The position numbers were made by a program, and so were the translations under genes. From NCBI RefSeq assembly GCF_002585305.1, contig NZ_NUNF01000023.1, positions 1 to 14,334 of the forward strand: a stretch of 14,334 nucleotides of DNA, given 5' to 3'. Origin of the DNA: Bacillus sp. AFS037270 (lineage in GTDB: Bacteria > Bacillota > Bacilli > Bacillales_B > DSM-18226). Positions 1 to 6,258 of this stretch are shown in pieces. Positions within the stretch are counted from its first letter, which is position 1; every line of letters begins with the position of its first letter. Under the pieces are notes generated by a model that was given only the letters and a program-made list of their open reading frames with translations, was not told the DNA's origin and searched no databases.

Positions 1-19
1 GAGTAGGACGTTGCCAGGC
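1..19 (+). rRNA. 5S rRNA, 3' end only (partial)
   Basis: The first bases (GAGTAGGACGTTGCC...) match the conserved 3' terminal strand of Bacillus 5S rRNA. The gene is cut by the window edge. Only about 11 bases separate it from the first tRNA, so the tRNA cluster is the distal part of an rRNA operon. The exact 3' end is estimated. Confidence 0.85.
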
Positions 20-30
20 TGTAATATTAT

Positions 31-105
31 TCCGCAGTAGCTCAGTGGTAGAGCTATCGGCTGTTAACCGATCGGTCGTAGGTTCGAGTCCTACCTGCGG
101 AGCCA
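31..105 (+). tRNA. tRNA-Asn (GTT)
   Basis: Full cloverleaf with anticodon GTT at 63-65, a 7-bp acceptor stem (TCCGCAG/CTGCGGA), a TTCGAGT T-loop and encoded CCA. First gene of the cluster. A G34 tRNA of the queuosine group (Asn, Asp, His, Tyr), so a predicted end target of the QueG pathway encoded downstream. Confidence 0.98.
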
Positions 106-111
106 TTTTAT

Positions 112-203
112 GGAGAGCTGTCCGAGTGGCCGAAGGAGCACGATTGGAAATCGTGTAGGCGGGTAACCCTGTCTCAAGGGTTCAAATCCCTTGCTCTCCG
201 CCA
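112..203 (+). tRNA. tRNA-Ser (GGA)
   Basis: Class II tRNA of 92 nt with a long variable arm and anticodon GGA at 146-148. The GGAGAGC acceptor stem closes with GCTCTCC, and CCA is encoded. Confidence 0.98.
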
Positions 204-213
204 TAATATATTG

Positions 214-288
214 GGCCCCTTGGTCAAGCGGTTAAGACACCGCCCTTTCACGGCGGTAACACGGGTTCGAATCCCGTAGGGGTCACCA
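214..288 (+). tRNA. tRNA-Glu (TTC)
   Basis: Cloverleaf with anticodon TTC at 247-249 in a CCGCC/GGCGG stem, acceptor GGCCCCT/AGGGGTC, discriminator A and encoded CCA. Confidence 0.98.
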
Positions 289-323
289 AATTTTTCCGTA
301 ATAGAAAAAAACTTTCATTAAAT

Positions 324-399
324 GGAGGATTAGCTCAGCTGGGAGAGCATCTGCCTTACAAGCAGAGGGTCGGCGGTTCGATCCCGTCATCCTCCACCA
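324..399 (+). tRNA. tRNA-Val (TAC)
   Basis: Cloverleaf with anticodon TAC at 357-359, acceptor GGAGGAT/ATCCTCC, discriminator A and encoded CCA. The 35-nt spacer before it is the longest of the early cluster and shows no other feature. Confidence 0.98.
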
Positions 400-413
400 T
401 AAGTTTCTATTGT

Positions 414-487
<74 letters not shown>

Positions 488-490
488 TTC

Positions 491-567
491 GGTCTGGTAG
501 TTCAGTTGGTTAGAATGCCTGCCTGTCACGCAGGAGGTCGCGGGTTCGAGTCCCGTCCAGACCGCCA
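491..567 (+). tRNA. tRNA-Asp (GTC)
   Basis: Cloverleaf with anticodon GTC at 525-527, acceptor GGTCTGG/CCAGACC, discriminator G and encoded CCA. It lies 3 nt behind the initiator tRNA. A queuosine-group tRNA. Confidence 0.98.
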
Positions 568-573
568 TATGAT

Positions 574-649
574 GGCTCAGTAGCTCAGTCGGTAGAGCAA
601 AGGACTGAAAATCCTTGTGTCGGCGGTTCGATTCCGTCCTGAGCCACCA
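574..649 (+). tRNA. tRNA-Phe (GAA)
   Basis: Cloverleaf with anticodon GAA at 607-609, acceptor GGCTCAG/CTGAGCC, discriminator A and encoded CCA. Confidence 0.98.
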
Positions 650-662
650 TTTATAAGGTTTT

Positions 663-735
663 GCCGGTGTAGCTCAACTGGTAGAGCAACTGAATCGTAA
701 TCAGTAGGTTGGGGGTTCAAGTCCTCTCGCCGGCA
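663..735 (+). tRNA. tRNA-Thr (CGT), unusual anticodon loop
   Basis: Acceptor GCCGGTG/CGCCGGC, D-arm, 5-bp anticodon stem ACTGA/TCAGT and T-arm are all intact. The loop reads ATCGTAA, giving anticodon CGT at 696-698, which reads ACG only. Position 32 is A, where a pyrimidine is usual. The corresponding gene of the B. subtilis cluster, as I recall it, is Thr(TGT) with loop CTTGTAA. CCA is not encoded (CCT follows the discriminator). The fold is certain; whether it is fully functional is less so. Confidence 0.93.
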
Positions 736-764
736 CCTGAAGCTGGCAAGTTAGTTTTTATAGT

Positions 765-849
765 GGAGGGGTAGCGAAGTGGCTAAACGCGGCGGACTGT
801 AAATCCGCTCCCTCCGGGTTCGGCGGTTCGAATCCGTCCCCCTCCACCA
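765..849 (+). tRNA. tRNA-Tyr (GTA)
   Basis: Class II tRNA of 85 nt with a long variable arm, anticodon GTA at 799-801, acceptor GGAGGGG/CCCCTCC and encoded CCA. A queuosine-group tRNA. Confidence 0.98.
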
Positions 850-854
850 TTTAT

Positions 855-928
855 AGGGGTATAGTTTAAAGGTAGAACGAAGGTCTCCAAAACCTTTGGT
901 GTGGGTTCGATTCCTACTACCCCTGCCA
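855..928 (+). tRNA. tRNA-Trp (CCA)
   Basis: Cloverleaf with anticodon CCA at 887-889, acceptor starting AGGGGTA, discriminator G and encoded 3' CCA. Confidence 0.98.
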
Positions 929-938
929 ATTATATTGT

Positions 939-1015
939 GGCGATTGTGGCGAAGTGGTTAACGCATCGGATTGTGGTTCCGACATTCGTGGGTTCGATTC
1001 CCATCAGTCGCCCCA
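939..1015 (+). tRNA. tRNA-His (GTG)
   Basis: Anticodon GTG at 973-975. The histidine identity G-1 is encoded at 939 and faces C73 at 1012, extending the acceptor to 8 bp. CCA is encoded. A queuosine-group tRNA. Confidence 0.98.
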
Positions 1016-1040
1016 TAATATAACCAATTCTTATAAGCAT

Positions 1041-1115
1041 TGGGCTATAGCCAAGCGGTAAGGCATCGCACTTTGACTGCGACATGCGTTGGTTCAAATC
1101 CAGCTAGCCCAGCCA
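1041..1115 (+). tRNA. tRNA-Gln (TTG)
   Basis: Cloverleaf with anticodon TTG at 1073-1075, acceptor TGGGCTA/TAGCCCA, discriminator G and encoded CCA. Confidence 0.98.
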
Positions 1116-1119
1116 TTTT

Positions 1120-1194
1120 GCGGAAGTAGTTCAGTGGTAGAACACCACCTTGCCAAGGTGGGGGTCGCGGGTTCGAATCCCGTCTTCCGCTCCA
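1120..1194 (+). tRNA. tRNA-Gly (GCC)
   Basis: Cloverleaf with anticodon GCC at 1152-1154, CCACC/GGTGG anticodon stem, acceptor starting GCGGAAG, discriminator T and encoded CCA. Starts 4 nt after tRNA-Gln. Confidence 0.98.
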
Positions 1195-1202
1195 TAATAT
1201 CC

Positions 1203-1276
<74 letters not shown>

Positions 1277-1309
1277 AAATTTTTAAATAAGCAATAGCCA
1301 TTATATTTT

Positions 1310-1395
1310 GCCGGGGTGGCGGAACTGGCAGACGCACAGGACTTAAAATCCTGCGGTAGGTGACTACCGTACCGGTTCGATTCCGGTCCTCGGCA
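1310..1395 (+). tRNA. tRNA-Leu (TAA)
   Basis: Class II tRNA with anticodon TAA at 1344-1346, a long variable arm and acceptor GCCGGGG/CCTCGGC. CCA is not encoded (TTG follows A1395). In the TrmL family, one of the two tRNA-Leu species methylated on the ribose of residue 34. Confidence 0.98.
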
Positions 1396-1416
1396 TTGCT
1401 TTAAACAACATAATAC

Positions 1417-1497
1417 GCCGGTGTGGCGGAATTGGCAGACGCGCACGACTCAAAATCGTGTTCCTCTGGAGTGTCGGTTCGACCCCGACCACCGGTA
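1417..1497 (+). tRNA. tRNA-Leu (CAA)
   Basis: Class II tRNA with anticodon CAA at 1451-1453 and acceptor GCCGGTG/CACCGGT. CCA is not encoded: TCA follows discriminator A1497. Last gene of the cluster and the second expected TrmL substrate. Confidence 0.98.
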
Positions 1498-1509
1498 TCA
1501 GTTGGTTTG

Positions 1510-1541
1510 AAAAAACGTTTCCTAGTGGGAAACGTTTTTTT
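1510..1541 (+). terminator. Intrinsic terminator of the rRNA-tRNA operon
   Basis: Stem CGTTTCC (1516-1522) with GGAAACG (1528-1534), 5-nt loop, followed by T's from 1535 and preceded by A's that lengthen the stem. It lies 12 bases behind the last tRNA. Confidence 0.93.
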
Positions 1542-1688
1542 GTTTTAACTCAAATTAGGTTTGAATGTATTTTTTATTAAATTAAGAATAATAATTAGAT
1601 AAATAGATTAGCAGAAAAAAATTATTTCTAAAAAAGACCCTTCAAAATATTAAGTTTGAGGGAAATCGACAAAATTTGCGAAAATCAC

Positions 1689-1717
1689 TTGACTCCTTAA
1701 ATCAATTTGTGTAATAT
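1689..1717 (+). promoter_or_regulatory. Sigma-A type promoter of the tRNA-Gly(TCC) gene
   Basis: TTGACT (-35, 1689-1694), 17-bp spacer, TAATAT (-10, 1712-1717). The expected start point near 1724 leaves about a 30-nt leader before the tRNA. The rest of 1542-1753 is AT-rich with no gene that I can see. Confidence 0.7.
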
Positions 1718-1753
1718 TTATTAAGTCAGTTCGTTCAATATTTTGTCATATAT

Positions 1754-1827
1754 GCGGGTGTAGTTTACTGGTAAAACCTCAGCCTTCCAAGCTGATGTAG
1801 TGGGTTCGATTCCCATCACCCGCTCCA
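1754..1827 (+). tRNA. tRNA-Gly (TCC), separate unit
   Basis: Cloverleaf with anticodon TCC at 1786-1788 (reads GGA/GGG), acceptor GCGGGTG/CACCCGC, discriminator T and encoded CCA. It has its own promoter and terminator, so it is transcribed apart from the cluster and complements the GCC glycine tRNA there. Confidence 0.98.
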
Positions 1828-1840
1828 TACATATTAACTA

Positions 1841-1886
1841 ACGCAGTGTATCGTTACATTAAGAGAACGATGCATTGCGTTTTTTT
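1841..1886 (+). terminator. Intrinsic terminator of tRNA-Gly(TCC)
   Basis: Long hairpin of about 15 bp, ACGCAGTGTATCGTT against AACGATGCATTGCGT with two G:T wobbles, followed directly by a run of T's at 1880-1886. Confidence 0.92.
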
Positions 1887-1973
1887 ATATTTACAGCAAA
1901 CATAAACTGCGGATGAACGTCGTTAACTGGCGTAAGAGCCTAAGAATGAATTACTGGCGGTAGCCAACCTAAA

Positions 1974-2000
1974 CAAAAAGATGCCGATATTACTGGCATC
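1974..2000 (-). terminator. Terminator of the B3/4 gene, overlapping its stop codon
   Basis: On the minus strand, GATGCC (2000-1995), a 9-nt loop, GGCATC (1985-1980) and then five T's. The TAA stop of the B3/4 gene (1992-1990) sits in the loop, so the last codons form the 5' arm. Confidence 0.8.
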
Positions 2001-2661
2001 CAACAATTTGATATGAAGCTTCTCCTCCATGTACCTGTGTAAACATGTTCATTAAGGATTCAGTTAACTTGGCAGCATCCTCATCACTGGATGACGGACG
2101 CAGATAAATTATTTGCAAGGCATTCCTTGTATTTACCGTAACAGGGGCCTTATCAGAATCAACAAACGGACTTCCAAATGGTCCAGTTGCATCGGAAGAC
2201 AGAATTAAATGCTCCAAGGAGTTGCTCCTGCCGTTCAAGCCGTTGTATGCCTCGCCCTCCTTCCCAATCCGAATCACCACAGGAGCTTTTAACAGATCAT
2301 AGTCGTAAACACCGATGGGAACTTGATATTGTAAGGAGAAAAAATTATTAATATCAATCGCACTATGGATAGAAGAAAGATAATTTTGCTTTTGTATCCT
2401 TCTAAATAATGCCTCAGCTGAATGACGATATCGGTTAGGATCCTTCCCTGCTTTTTTAAAAATATTTCTCCATTCCTTTATGCCGGGAAGGTCTGTTAGC
2501 TGCTTGTTTTCCAAATCAAAAAAGATTGATTCTTGGAAAAGCTGGAGCCGGCCTTTCACCATTTGTGGAGAATCGCCTACCGTTATATTTCTATATTCAA
2601 TTACCCCAATTTTAAAATCGGGTATTAGTTCGCAGATTTCCGTAGAAATACGAATTTCCAA
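1990..2661 (-). CDS. Free-standing B3/4-domain protein (PheRS beta-like editing fold)
   Basis: About 223 residues, nearly all one B3/4 domain (COG3382-type), the fold that in the beta subunit of phenylalanyl-tRNA synthetase houses the editing site. The family signature is visible: KEWRNIFKKAGKDPNRYRHS about a third of the way in, then INNFFSLQYQVPIGVYDYD, and a C-terminal TVNTRNALQIIYLRPS strand region. No signal peptide or membrane segment, so cytoplasmic. I place the start at the TTG at 2661: a GGAGGTG ribosome site (2674-2668) lies 6 bases before it, whereas a TTG at 2676 would put that site inside the gene. It is divergent from queG. The family's function is not settled; trans-editing of mischarged tRNA is an inference from fold and neighbours. 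Confidence 0.9.
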   Translation of the reverse strand: MEIRISTEICELIPDFKIGVIEYRNITVGDSPQMVKGRLQLFQESIFFDLENKQLTDLPGIKEWRNIFKKAGKDPNRYRHSAEALFRRIQKQNYLSSIHSAIDINNFFSLQYQVPIGVYDYDLLKAPVVIRIGKEGEAYNGLNGRSNSLEHLILSSDATGPFGSPFVDSDKAPVTVNTRNALQIIYLRPSSSDEDAAKLTESLMNMFTQVHGGEASYQIVGCQ

Positions 2662-2667
2662 CCATTC

Positions 2668-2674
2668 CACCTCC
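2668..2674 (-). promoter_or_regulatory. Ribosome binding site deciding the B3/4 start
   Basis: GGAGGTG on the minus strand, 6 bases before TTG at 2661. It lies inside the longest open frame, which is why the shorter start is preferred. Confidence 0.7.
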
Positions 2675-2693
2675 AAAATTTAATGAAAATAGT

Positions 2694-2722
2694 TTATCAT
2701 AAATAGATGTGAAACTAATAAT
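2694..2722 (+). promoter_or_regulatory. Possible sigma-A promoter for queG
   Basis: TTATCA (2694-2699), 17-bp spacer, AATAAT (2717-2722). Both boxes are imperfect. The start point would be about 42 bases before the queG GTG. Confidence 0.35.
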
Positions 2723-2770
2723 TCAACAACCTAAATAGATAAAAGTCAAAGACGGAAGGAGGAGATAACA

Positions 2771-3904
2771 GTGGATATTCATGAATTAAAAAAAGAACTT
2801 ATTGCCTATAGTAAAGAAATCGGTATTGATAAAATTGGGTTCACGACAGCGTCTCCATTTTCCCAATTAAAGAACCGTTTGTTGAGACAACAGGAACTAG
2901 GCTATCAATCGGGTTTCGAAGAGCCTGATATAGATAAGCGAGTAACCCCTGCAATGCTGCTGGAAGGTGCTCAGTCGATTATTTCCATTGCTCTTGCTTA
3001 CCCCGCGAAAATGACAATGCGGGTTGAAAGCAAAAAGGGAGAAAGAAGAGGAATCTTTAGTAGAGCTTCATGGGGGCTTGACTATCATCATATTCTTCGA
3101 GATCGGCTCACTAAACTTGAAGAATTTATCATAACTAAAATACCTAATGCCAAGTTAAAATCAATGGTCGATACAGGAGAACTCTCTGACCGTGCTGTAG
3201 CAGAACGAGCAGGGATCGGCTGGAGCGGTAAGAATTGTTCCATTATAACCCCGGAATTTGGCTCTTACGTTTATCTAGGAGAAATGATTACCAATATACC
3301 TTTCGAACCGGATACACCGATTGAAGACAATTGTGGCTCTTGTACTAAGTGTTTGGATGCTTGTCCAACTGGTGCTTTAATACAGGGAGGTCAGATTAAT
3401 GCCAATCGCTGCATTTCCTTTTTAACACAAACAAAAGAGCTTATTCCCGATGAATTCCGAGAAAAAATAGGGAACCGTGTTTATGGATGTGACTCATGTC
3501 AAACAGCATGTCCGATAAATAAGGGGATAAACTTTCATTTTCATGAAGAAATGGAACCCGATCCTGTAGTGGCAAAACCCTTATTAAAACCAATCCTTAA
3601 ATTAAGCAATCGTGAATTTAAAAAAAGGTTCGGCTCTATATCAGGAGCTTGGAGAGGAAAGAAGCCAATCCAGAGGAATGCTATTATCGCACTAGCTCAT
3701 TTTAAAGATGAAAGTGCCGTTCCCGATTTAATTGACGTCTTAGAAACCGAAGCTAGTCCGGTCACTAGAGGGACGGCGGCTTGGGCGCTTGGGAAAATCG
3801 GCGGTGAAACAGCTTATGCGGCCTTAAGAAAAGCAAAAGAACTAGAAACAGATATCGAGGTCCAATCAGAAATAGAAAAAGGCTTAAATTTTTATAACAA
3901 TTAA
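2771..3904 (+). CDS. queG: Epoxyqueuosine reductase QueG
   Basis: 377 residues, the usual Bacillus length (YhbA in B. subtilis). QueG is a cobalamin-dependent iron-sulfur enzyme that reduces epoxyqueuosine to queuosine at residue 34 of tRNA-Asn, -Asp, -His and -Tyr, in the cytoplasm. Visible features: the catalytic Asp at residue 134 in VDTGELSDRAVAERAGIGW; two ferredoxin-like [4Fe-4S] clusters from C188/C191/C194/C198 (CGSCTKCLDACPTGA) and C214, C240, C243, C247 (GCDSCQTACPINKG); and C-terminal HEAT-like repeats from about 300 to 370, used for tRNA contact in the family. GTG start with AAGGAGG at 2756-2762, 8 bases upstream. Followed by its own terminator. All four queuosine tRNAs are encoded in this window. 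Confidence 0.97.
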   Translation: MDIHELKKELIAYSKEIGIDKIGFTTASPFSQLKNRLLRQQELGYQSGFEEPDIDKRVTPAMLLEGAQSIISIALAYPAKMTMRVESKKGERRGIFSRASWGLDYHHILRDRLTKLEEFIITKIPNAKLKSMVDTGELSDRAVAERAGIGWSGKNCSIITPEFGSYVYLGEMITNIPFEPDTPIEDNCGSCTKCLDACPTGALIQGGQINANRCISFLTQTKELIPDEFREKIGNRVYGCDSCQTACPINKGINFHFHEEMEPDPVVAKPLLKPILKLSNREFKKRFGSISGAWRGKKPIQRNAIIALAHFKDESAVPDLIDVLETEASPVTRGTAAWALGKIGGETAYAALRKAKELETDIEVQSEIEKGLNFYNN

Positions 3905-3936
3905 AGGGCAAACCAATTGGTTTTGCTCTTTTTTAA
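3903..3936 (+). terminator. Intrinsic terminator after queG
   Basis: Arms AAGGGCAAACC and GGTTTTGCTCTT with a 4-nt AATT loop and one bulged T, then T's to 3934. It starts at the queG stop codon. Confidence 0.88.
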
Positions 3937-3972
3937 TAGTTAAATCCAACCTTCTTTCATATGTATGAAGGG

Positions 3973-3981
3973 AAAGGGGTG
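3973..3981 (+). promoter_or_regulatory. Ribosome binding site deciding the yhbB start
   Basis: AAAGGGGTG, 7 bases before the TTG at 3989. An ATG at 3965 would place this site within the gene and has no comparable site of its own. Confidence 0.65.
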
Positions 3982-3988
3982 GATTGTC

Positions 3989-4870
3989 TTGCGGCATTTA
4001 CTTCAAGACTTATTTGAAAAACGGGTAAATCAATTTGTTTCTAATAAGCGAAGTCATAAAATATTTTTTCCAAAGGCTGAAATAAAACAGGATTCGGCAG
4101 CTAAACGATCAGCAGAGATTGTAAAAGTGAAAGCGGCAGGGAAAATCATCGAAGAGTCTAAGGAGGATGAGTTCCAAACAGTCAAATATCAAGCCCACTA
4201 CCAATATTTAATTAAACAAAATGGAATTCTTTATATGGAAGAGGAAATGGAAGAAAGGTTAGCCAAGTTTTACAAAAATAGCTTAGTAATGGATGAGGAA
4301 ATTAAGCCGAACCTAGAGCAAGATGATATTCCAACAACAGATACTAGAATCTTGGCTTATGAGAGCCAAGACGAACGGCTAAGCTATGAATATAACCGAT
4401 TAAAAGCAGTTCAATATGCAGAACGCTGGTGGAATAGCTATAATCCTGCTTATAAAAAGTTTCAGAATGATTGTACCAACTTCATCTCTCAATGCCTTCA
4501 GGCTGGGGGAGCTCCGATGCGAGGCTATCCAAAGCGGGATGCAGGCTGGTGGCTGCAACATAGTAACTGGAGCTATAGCTGGGCCGTAGCTCATTCTTTA
4601 AGGCTATATTTATCAAATTCAAGAAGCGGCCTTCGGGCAAAAGAAGTCAGCAGCCCGGACCAGTTAATATTGGGAGATGTCATTTGTTATGATTTTGAAG
4701 GGGATGGAAGGTTCAACCATAACACTATTGTTACTGGTAAGGATGCTAAAGGGATGCCTTTAGTGAATGCCCATACCTATAATAGCCGGATGCGATACTG
4801 GGCCTATGAGGATTCATCGGCCTATACTCCAAATATCAAATACAAGTTTTATTCCATCATCGATGAATGA
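3989..4870 (+). CDS. yhbB: YhbB-like protein with C-terminal putative amidase domain (Amidase_6)
   Basis: About 293 residues from the TTG at 3989, chosen by its ribosome binding site. The C-terminal half (from about residue 130) is an Amidase_6-type domain of the NlpC/P60-like cysteine hydrolase group: NDCTNFISQCLQAGG carries the presumed nucleophile C162, followed by a GDVICYDFEGDG strand, H244 in FNHNTIVTG and H262 in VNAHTYNS. Such domains are expected to cut peptide amide bonds; the substrate here is unknown. The N-terminal 125 residues are charged, probably helical, and match nothing I recognise. There is no signal peptide or membrane segment, which is odd for a wall hydrolase and points to a cytoplasmic (perhaps mother-cell) protein or non-classical export. 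The symbol follows B. subtilis, where I recall yhbA, yhbB and cspR in this order. Confidence 0.88.
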   Translation: MRHLLQDLFEKRVNQFVSNKRSHKIFFPKAEIKQDSAAKRSAEIVKVKAAGKIIEESKEDEFQTVKYQAHYQYLIKQNGILYMEEEMEERLAKFYKNSLVMDEEIKPNLEQDDIPTTDTRILAYESQDERLSYEYNRLKAVQYAERWWNSYNPAYKKFQNDCTNFISQCLQAGGAPMRGYPKRDAGWWLQHSNWSYSWAVAHSLRLYLSNSRSGLRAKEVSSPDQLILGDVICYDFEGDGRFNHNTIVTGKDAKGMPLVNAHTYNSRMRYWAYEDSSAYTPNIKYKFYSIIDE

Positions 4871-4873
4871 TTC

Positions 4874-4901
4874 TTGAAAGCACGGGACAGAGTGGTATAA
4901 T
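4874..4901 (+). promoter_or_regulatory. Strong extended -10 sigma-A promoter before trmL
   Basis: TTGAAA (4874-4879), 16-bp spacer, consensus TATAAT (4896-4901), preceded by TGG, the extended -10 motif. The start point would be near 4908, a short leader of about 26 nt. It begins immediately behind the yhbB stop, so trmL does not depend on read-through. Confidence 0.82.
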
Positions 4902-4921
4902 TGCTTTTAGAGTTTTAATAT

Positions 4922-4927
4922 GAGGTG
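4922..4927 (+). promoter_or_regulatory. Ribosome binding site deciding the trmL start
   Basis: GAGGTG, 6 bases before TTG at 4934. A GTG at 4925 overlaps this site and is therefore not the start. Confidence 0.75.
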
Positions 4928-4933
4928 AATCTT

Positions 4934-5407
4934 TTGGCTATACACGTAGTTTTATATCAACCACAAATCCCTTCTAATACTGGTAATATTGCTCGGACTT
5001 GTGCAGGAACGAATACTCAATTACATTTGATTCGCCCTTTAGGATTTTCTACAGACGATAAGATGTTAAAAAGGGCAGGTTTAGACTATTGGGAACATGT
5101 AAATATCACTTATTACGATTCCCTAGATGAATTTTATGAAAAAAATGCTGGTGGTGCCTTTTTTTATATAACGAAATTTGGACAAAAACAATTTACCAGT
5201 TTTGATTATAGTGATACGGCTAAGGATTATTATTTCATTTTTGGGCGTGAAACCACAGGCCTTCCAAAGGACATTTTTCAAAATAATCTTGATACCGCAC
5301 TAAGAATTCCAATGATTGAAAATATCCGTTCTTTAAATCTTTCAAATACAGCCGCAATTCTTATTTACGAAGCATTACGTCAACAGGATTATCCAAATCT
5401 AAATTAA
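4934..5407 (+). CDS. trmL: tRNA (cytidine/uridine-34 2'-O)-methyltransferase TrmL
   Basis: 157 residues, the normal length of this SPOUT (trefoil-knot) methyltransferase, called CspR in B. subtilis. It transfers a methyl group from S-adenosylmethionine to the ribose of wobble residue 34 of tRNA-Leu(CAA) and tRNA-Leu(UAA). Family motifs are all present: IPSNTGNIARTCAGTN near the N terminus, LHLIRPLGFSTDDKMLKRAGLDYW, then the knot that binds S-adenosylmethionine, FGRETTGLP and RSLNLSNTAAILIYEALRQ. The start is the TTG at 4934, giving MAIHVVLYQP, which matches B. subtilis CspR as I remember it. Cytoplasmic. Its own promoter lies directly upstream. Both tRNA substrates are genes of the cluster at the left end of this window. 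Confidence 0.97.
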   Translation: MAIHVVLYQPQIPSNTGNIARTCAGTNTQLHLIRPLGFSTDDKMLKRAGLDYWEHVNITYYDSLDEFYEKNAGGAFFYITKFGQKQFTSFDYSDTAKDYYFIFGRETTGLPKDIFQNNLDTALRIPMIENIRSLNLSNTAAILIYEALRQQDYPNLN

Positions 5408-5416
5408 ATTAGTACG

Positions 5417-5444
5417 GGAGGCCAACAGATAAGGCCTCCATCTG
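5417..5444 (+). other. Competing hairpins between trmL and nfrA, without a T-run
   Basis: GGAGGCC (5417-5423) can pair with GGCCTCC (5433-5439). Alternatively CAGAT (5426-5430) pairs with ATCTG (5440-5444), and the two folds exclude each other. No T-run follows on either strand, so it is not a standard terminator. It may be a processing, stability or attenuation element in a trmL-nfrA transcript; no nfrA promoter of its own is evident. Confidence 0.6.
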
Positions 5445-5466
5445 CTAAAAAGAAAGGATTTTTGCT

Positions 5467-6216
5467 ATGAATGATGTAATCTCAACCATTCTCAACCATC
5501 GCTCGATTCGCCATTTTGAGGATAAGCCTTTAACGGACGAGCAAATTCACACGATCGTATCCTGTGCCCAGGCAGCAGCAACATCGAGTTTTATTCAGGC
5601 ATACTCCATTATTGGTGTGAATGATAAAGAAAAGAAGAAAAAATTGGCTGAATTAACAGGAAACCAAGAATATGTAGAGAAAAATGGCTGCTTCTTTGTT
5701 TTTTGTGCAGATCTTTACCGACATACGATAATTGGGGAAAAGGAGCATAAAAACGTGGCCCCATCGCTTGAGAGCACAGAAAAATTTATGGTAGCACTGA
5801 TTGATACTTCCTTGGCGGCACAAAATGCTGCGATTGCTGCAGAATCTTTAGGGTTAGGAATCTGTTACATTGGTGGAATTCGCAATAACTTGGAAGAAGT
5901 GAAAAAACTTTTACACCTACCGGACCGCGTGATTCCATTGTTTGGGCTTGCAGTGGGCTATCCGTCTCATATTACAGATAAAAAGCCAAGACTTCCGCTT
6001 AAACATGTTTTTCATGTGGATCAATATGAACAGGATATGGAGAGATATAATGGTCAACTAGATGAATATGACCAGTTGATTTCAGATTATTATGAGACAA
6101 GAACAAACGGGCAAAGAAAGGATCGCTGGACCCAACAAATCGCCAATATGCTTTCGAAACAAAATAGAATGTATATGAAAGAGTTTATTCAAAAAAACAA
6201 GCTCGATTTACACTAA
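5467..6216 (+). CDS. nfrA: NfrA-type FMN-dependent NADPH oxidoreductase / nitroreductase
   Basis: 249 residues, the same length as B. subtilis NfrA as I recall it. A nitroreductase-fold enzyme that binds FMN and uses NADPH to reduce flavins, nitro compounds and quinones in the cytoplasm. Visible landmarks are the N-terminal FMN-binding NHRSIRHFED, QAAATSSFIQAYSIIGV, VEKNGCFFVFCADLYRH, the AAIAAESLGLGICYIGGIRN helix-loop, and PLFGLAVGYPSHITDKKPRLP. The C-terminal part with SDYYETRTNG is typical of the NfrA/NfsA group rather than the shorter nitroreductases. ATG start with AAAGGA 8 bases upstream. It probably shares the trmL promoter, because the hairpin between them lacks a T-run. The natural substrate cannot be told from sequence. 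Confidence 0.93.
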   Translation: MNDVISTILNHRSIRHFEDKPLTDEQIHTIVSCAQAAATSSFIQAYSIIGVNDKEKKKKLAELTGNQEYVEKNGCFFVFCADLYRHTIIGEKEHKNVAPSLESTEKFMVALIDTSLAAQNAAIAAESLGLGICYIGGIRNNLEEVKKLLHLPDRVIPLFGLAVGYPSHITDKKPRLPLKHVFHVDQYEQDMERYNGQLDEYDQLISDYYETRTNGQRKDRWTQQIANMLSKQNRMYMKEFIQKNKLDLH

Positions 6217-6250
6217 AAAATGACTGCCAGCAAGTGGCAGTCATTTTTTA
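6215..6250. terminator. Bidirectional terminator between nfrA and the small membrane-protein gene
   Basis: Perfect 15-bp stem, AAAAAATGACTGCCA against TGGCAGTCATTTTTT, 5-nt loop, A-run on the left and T-run on the right. It works for both strands: nfrA ends at its left edge and the minus-strand gene ends 9 bases from its right edge. Confidence 0.95.
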
Positions 6251-6258
6251 CGTTCTTC

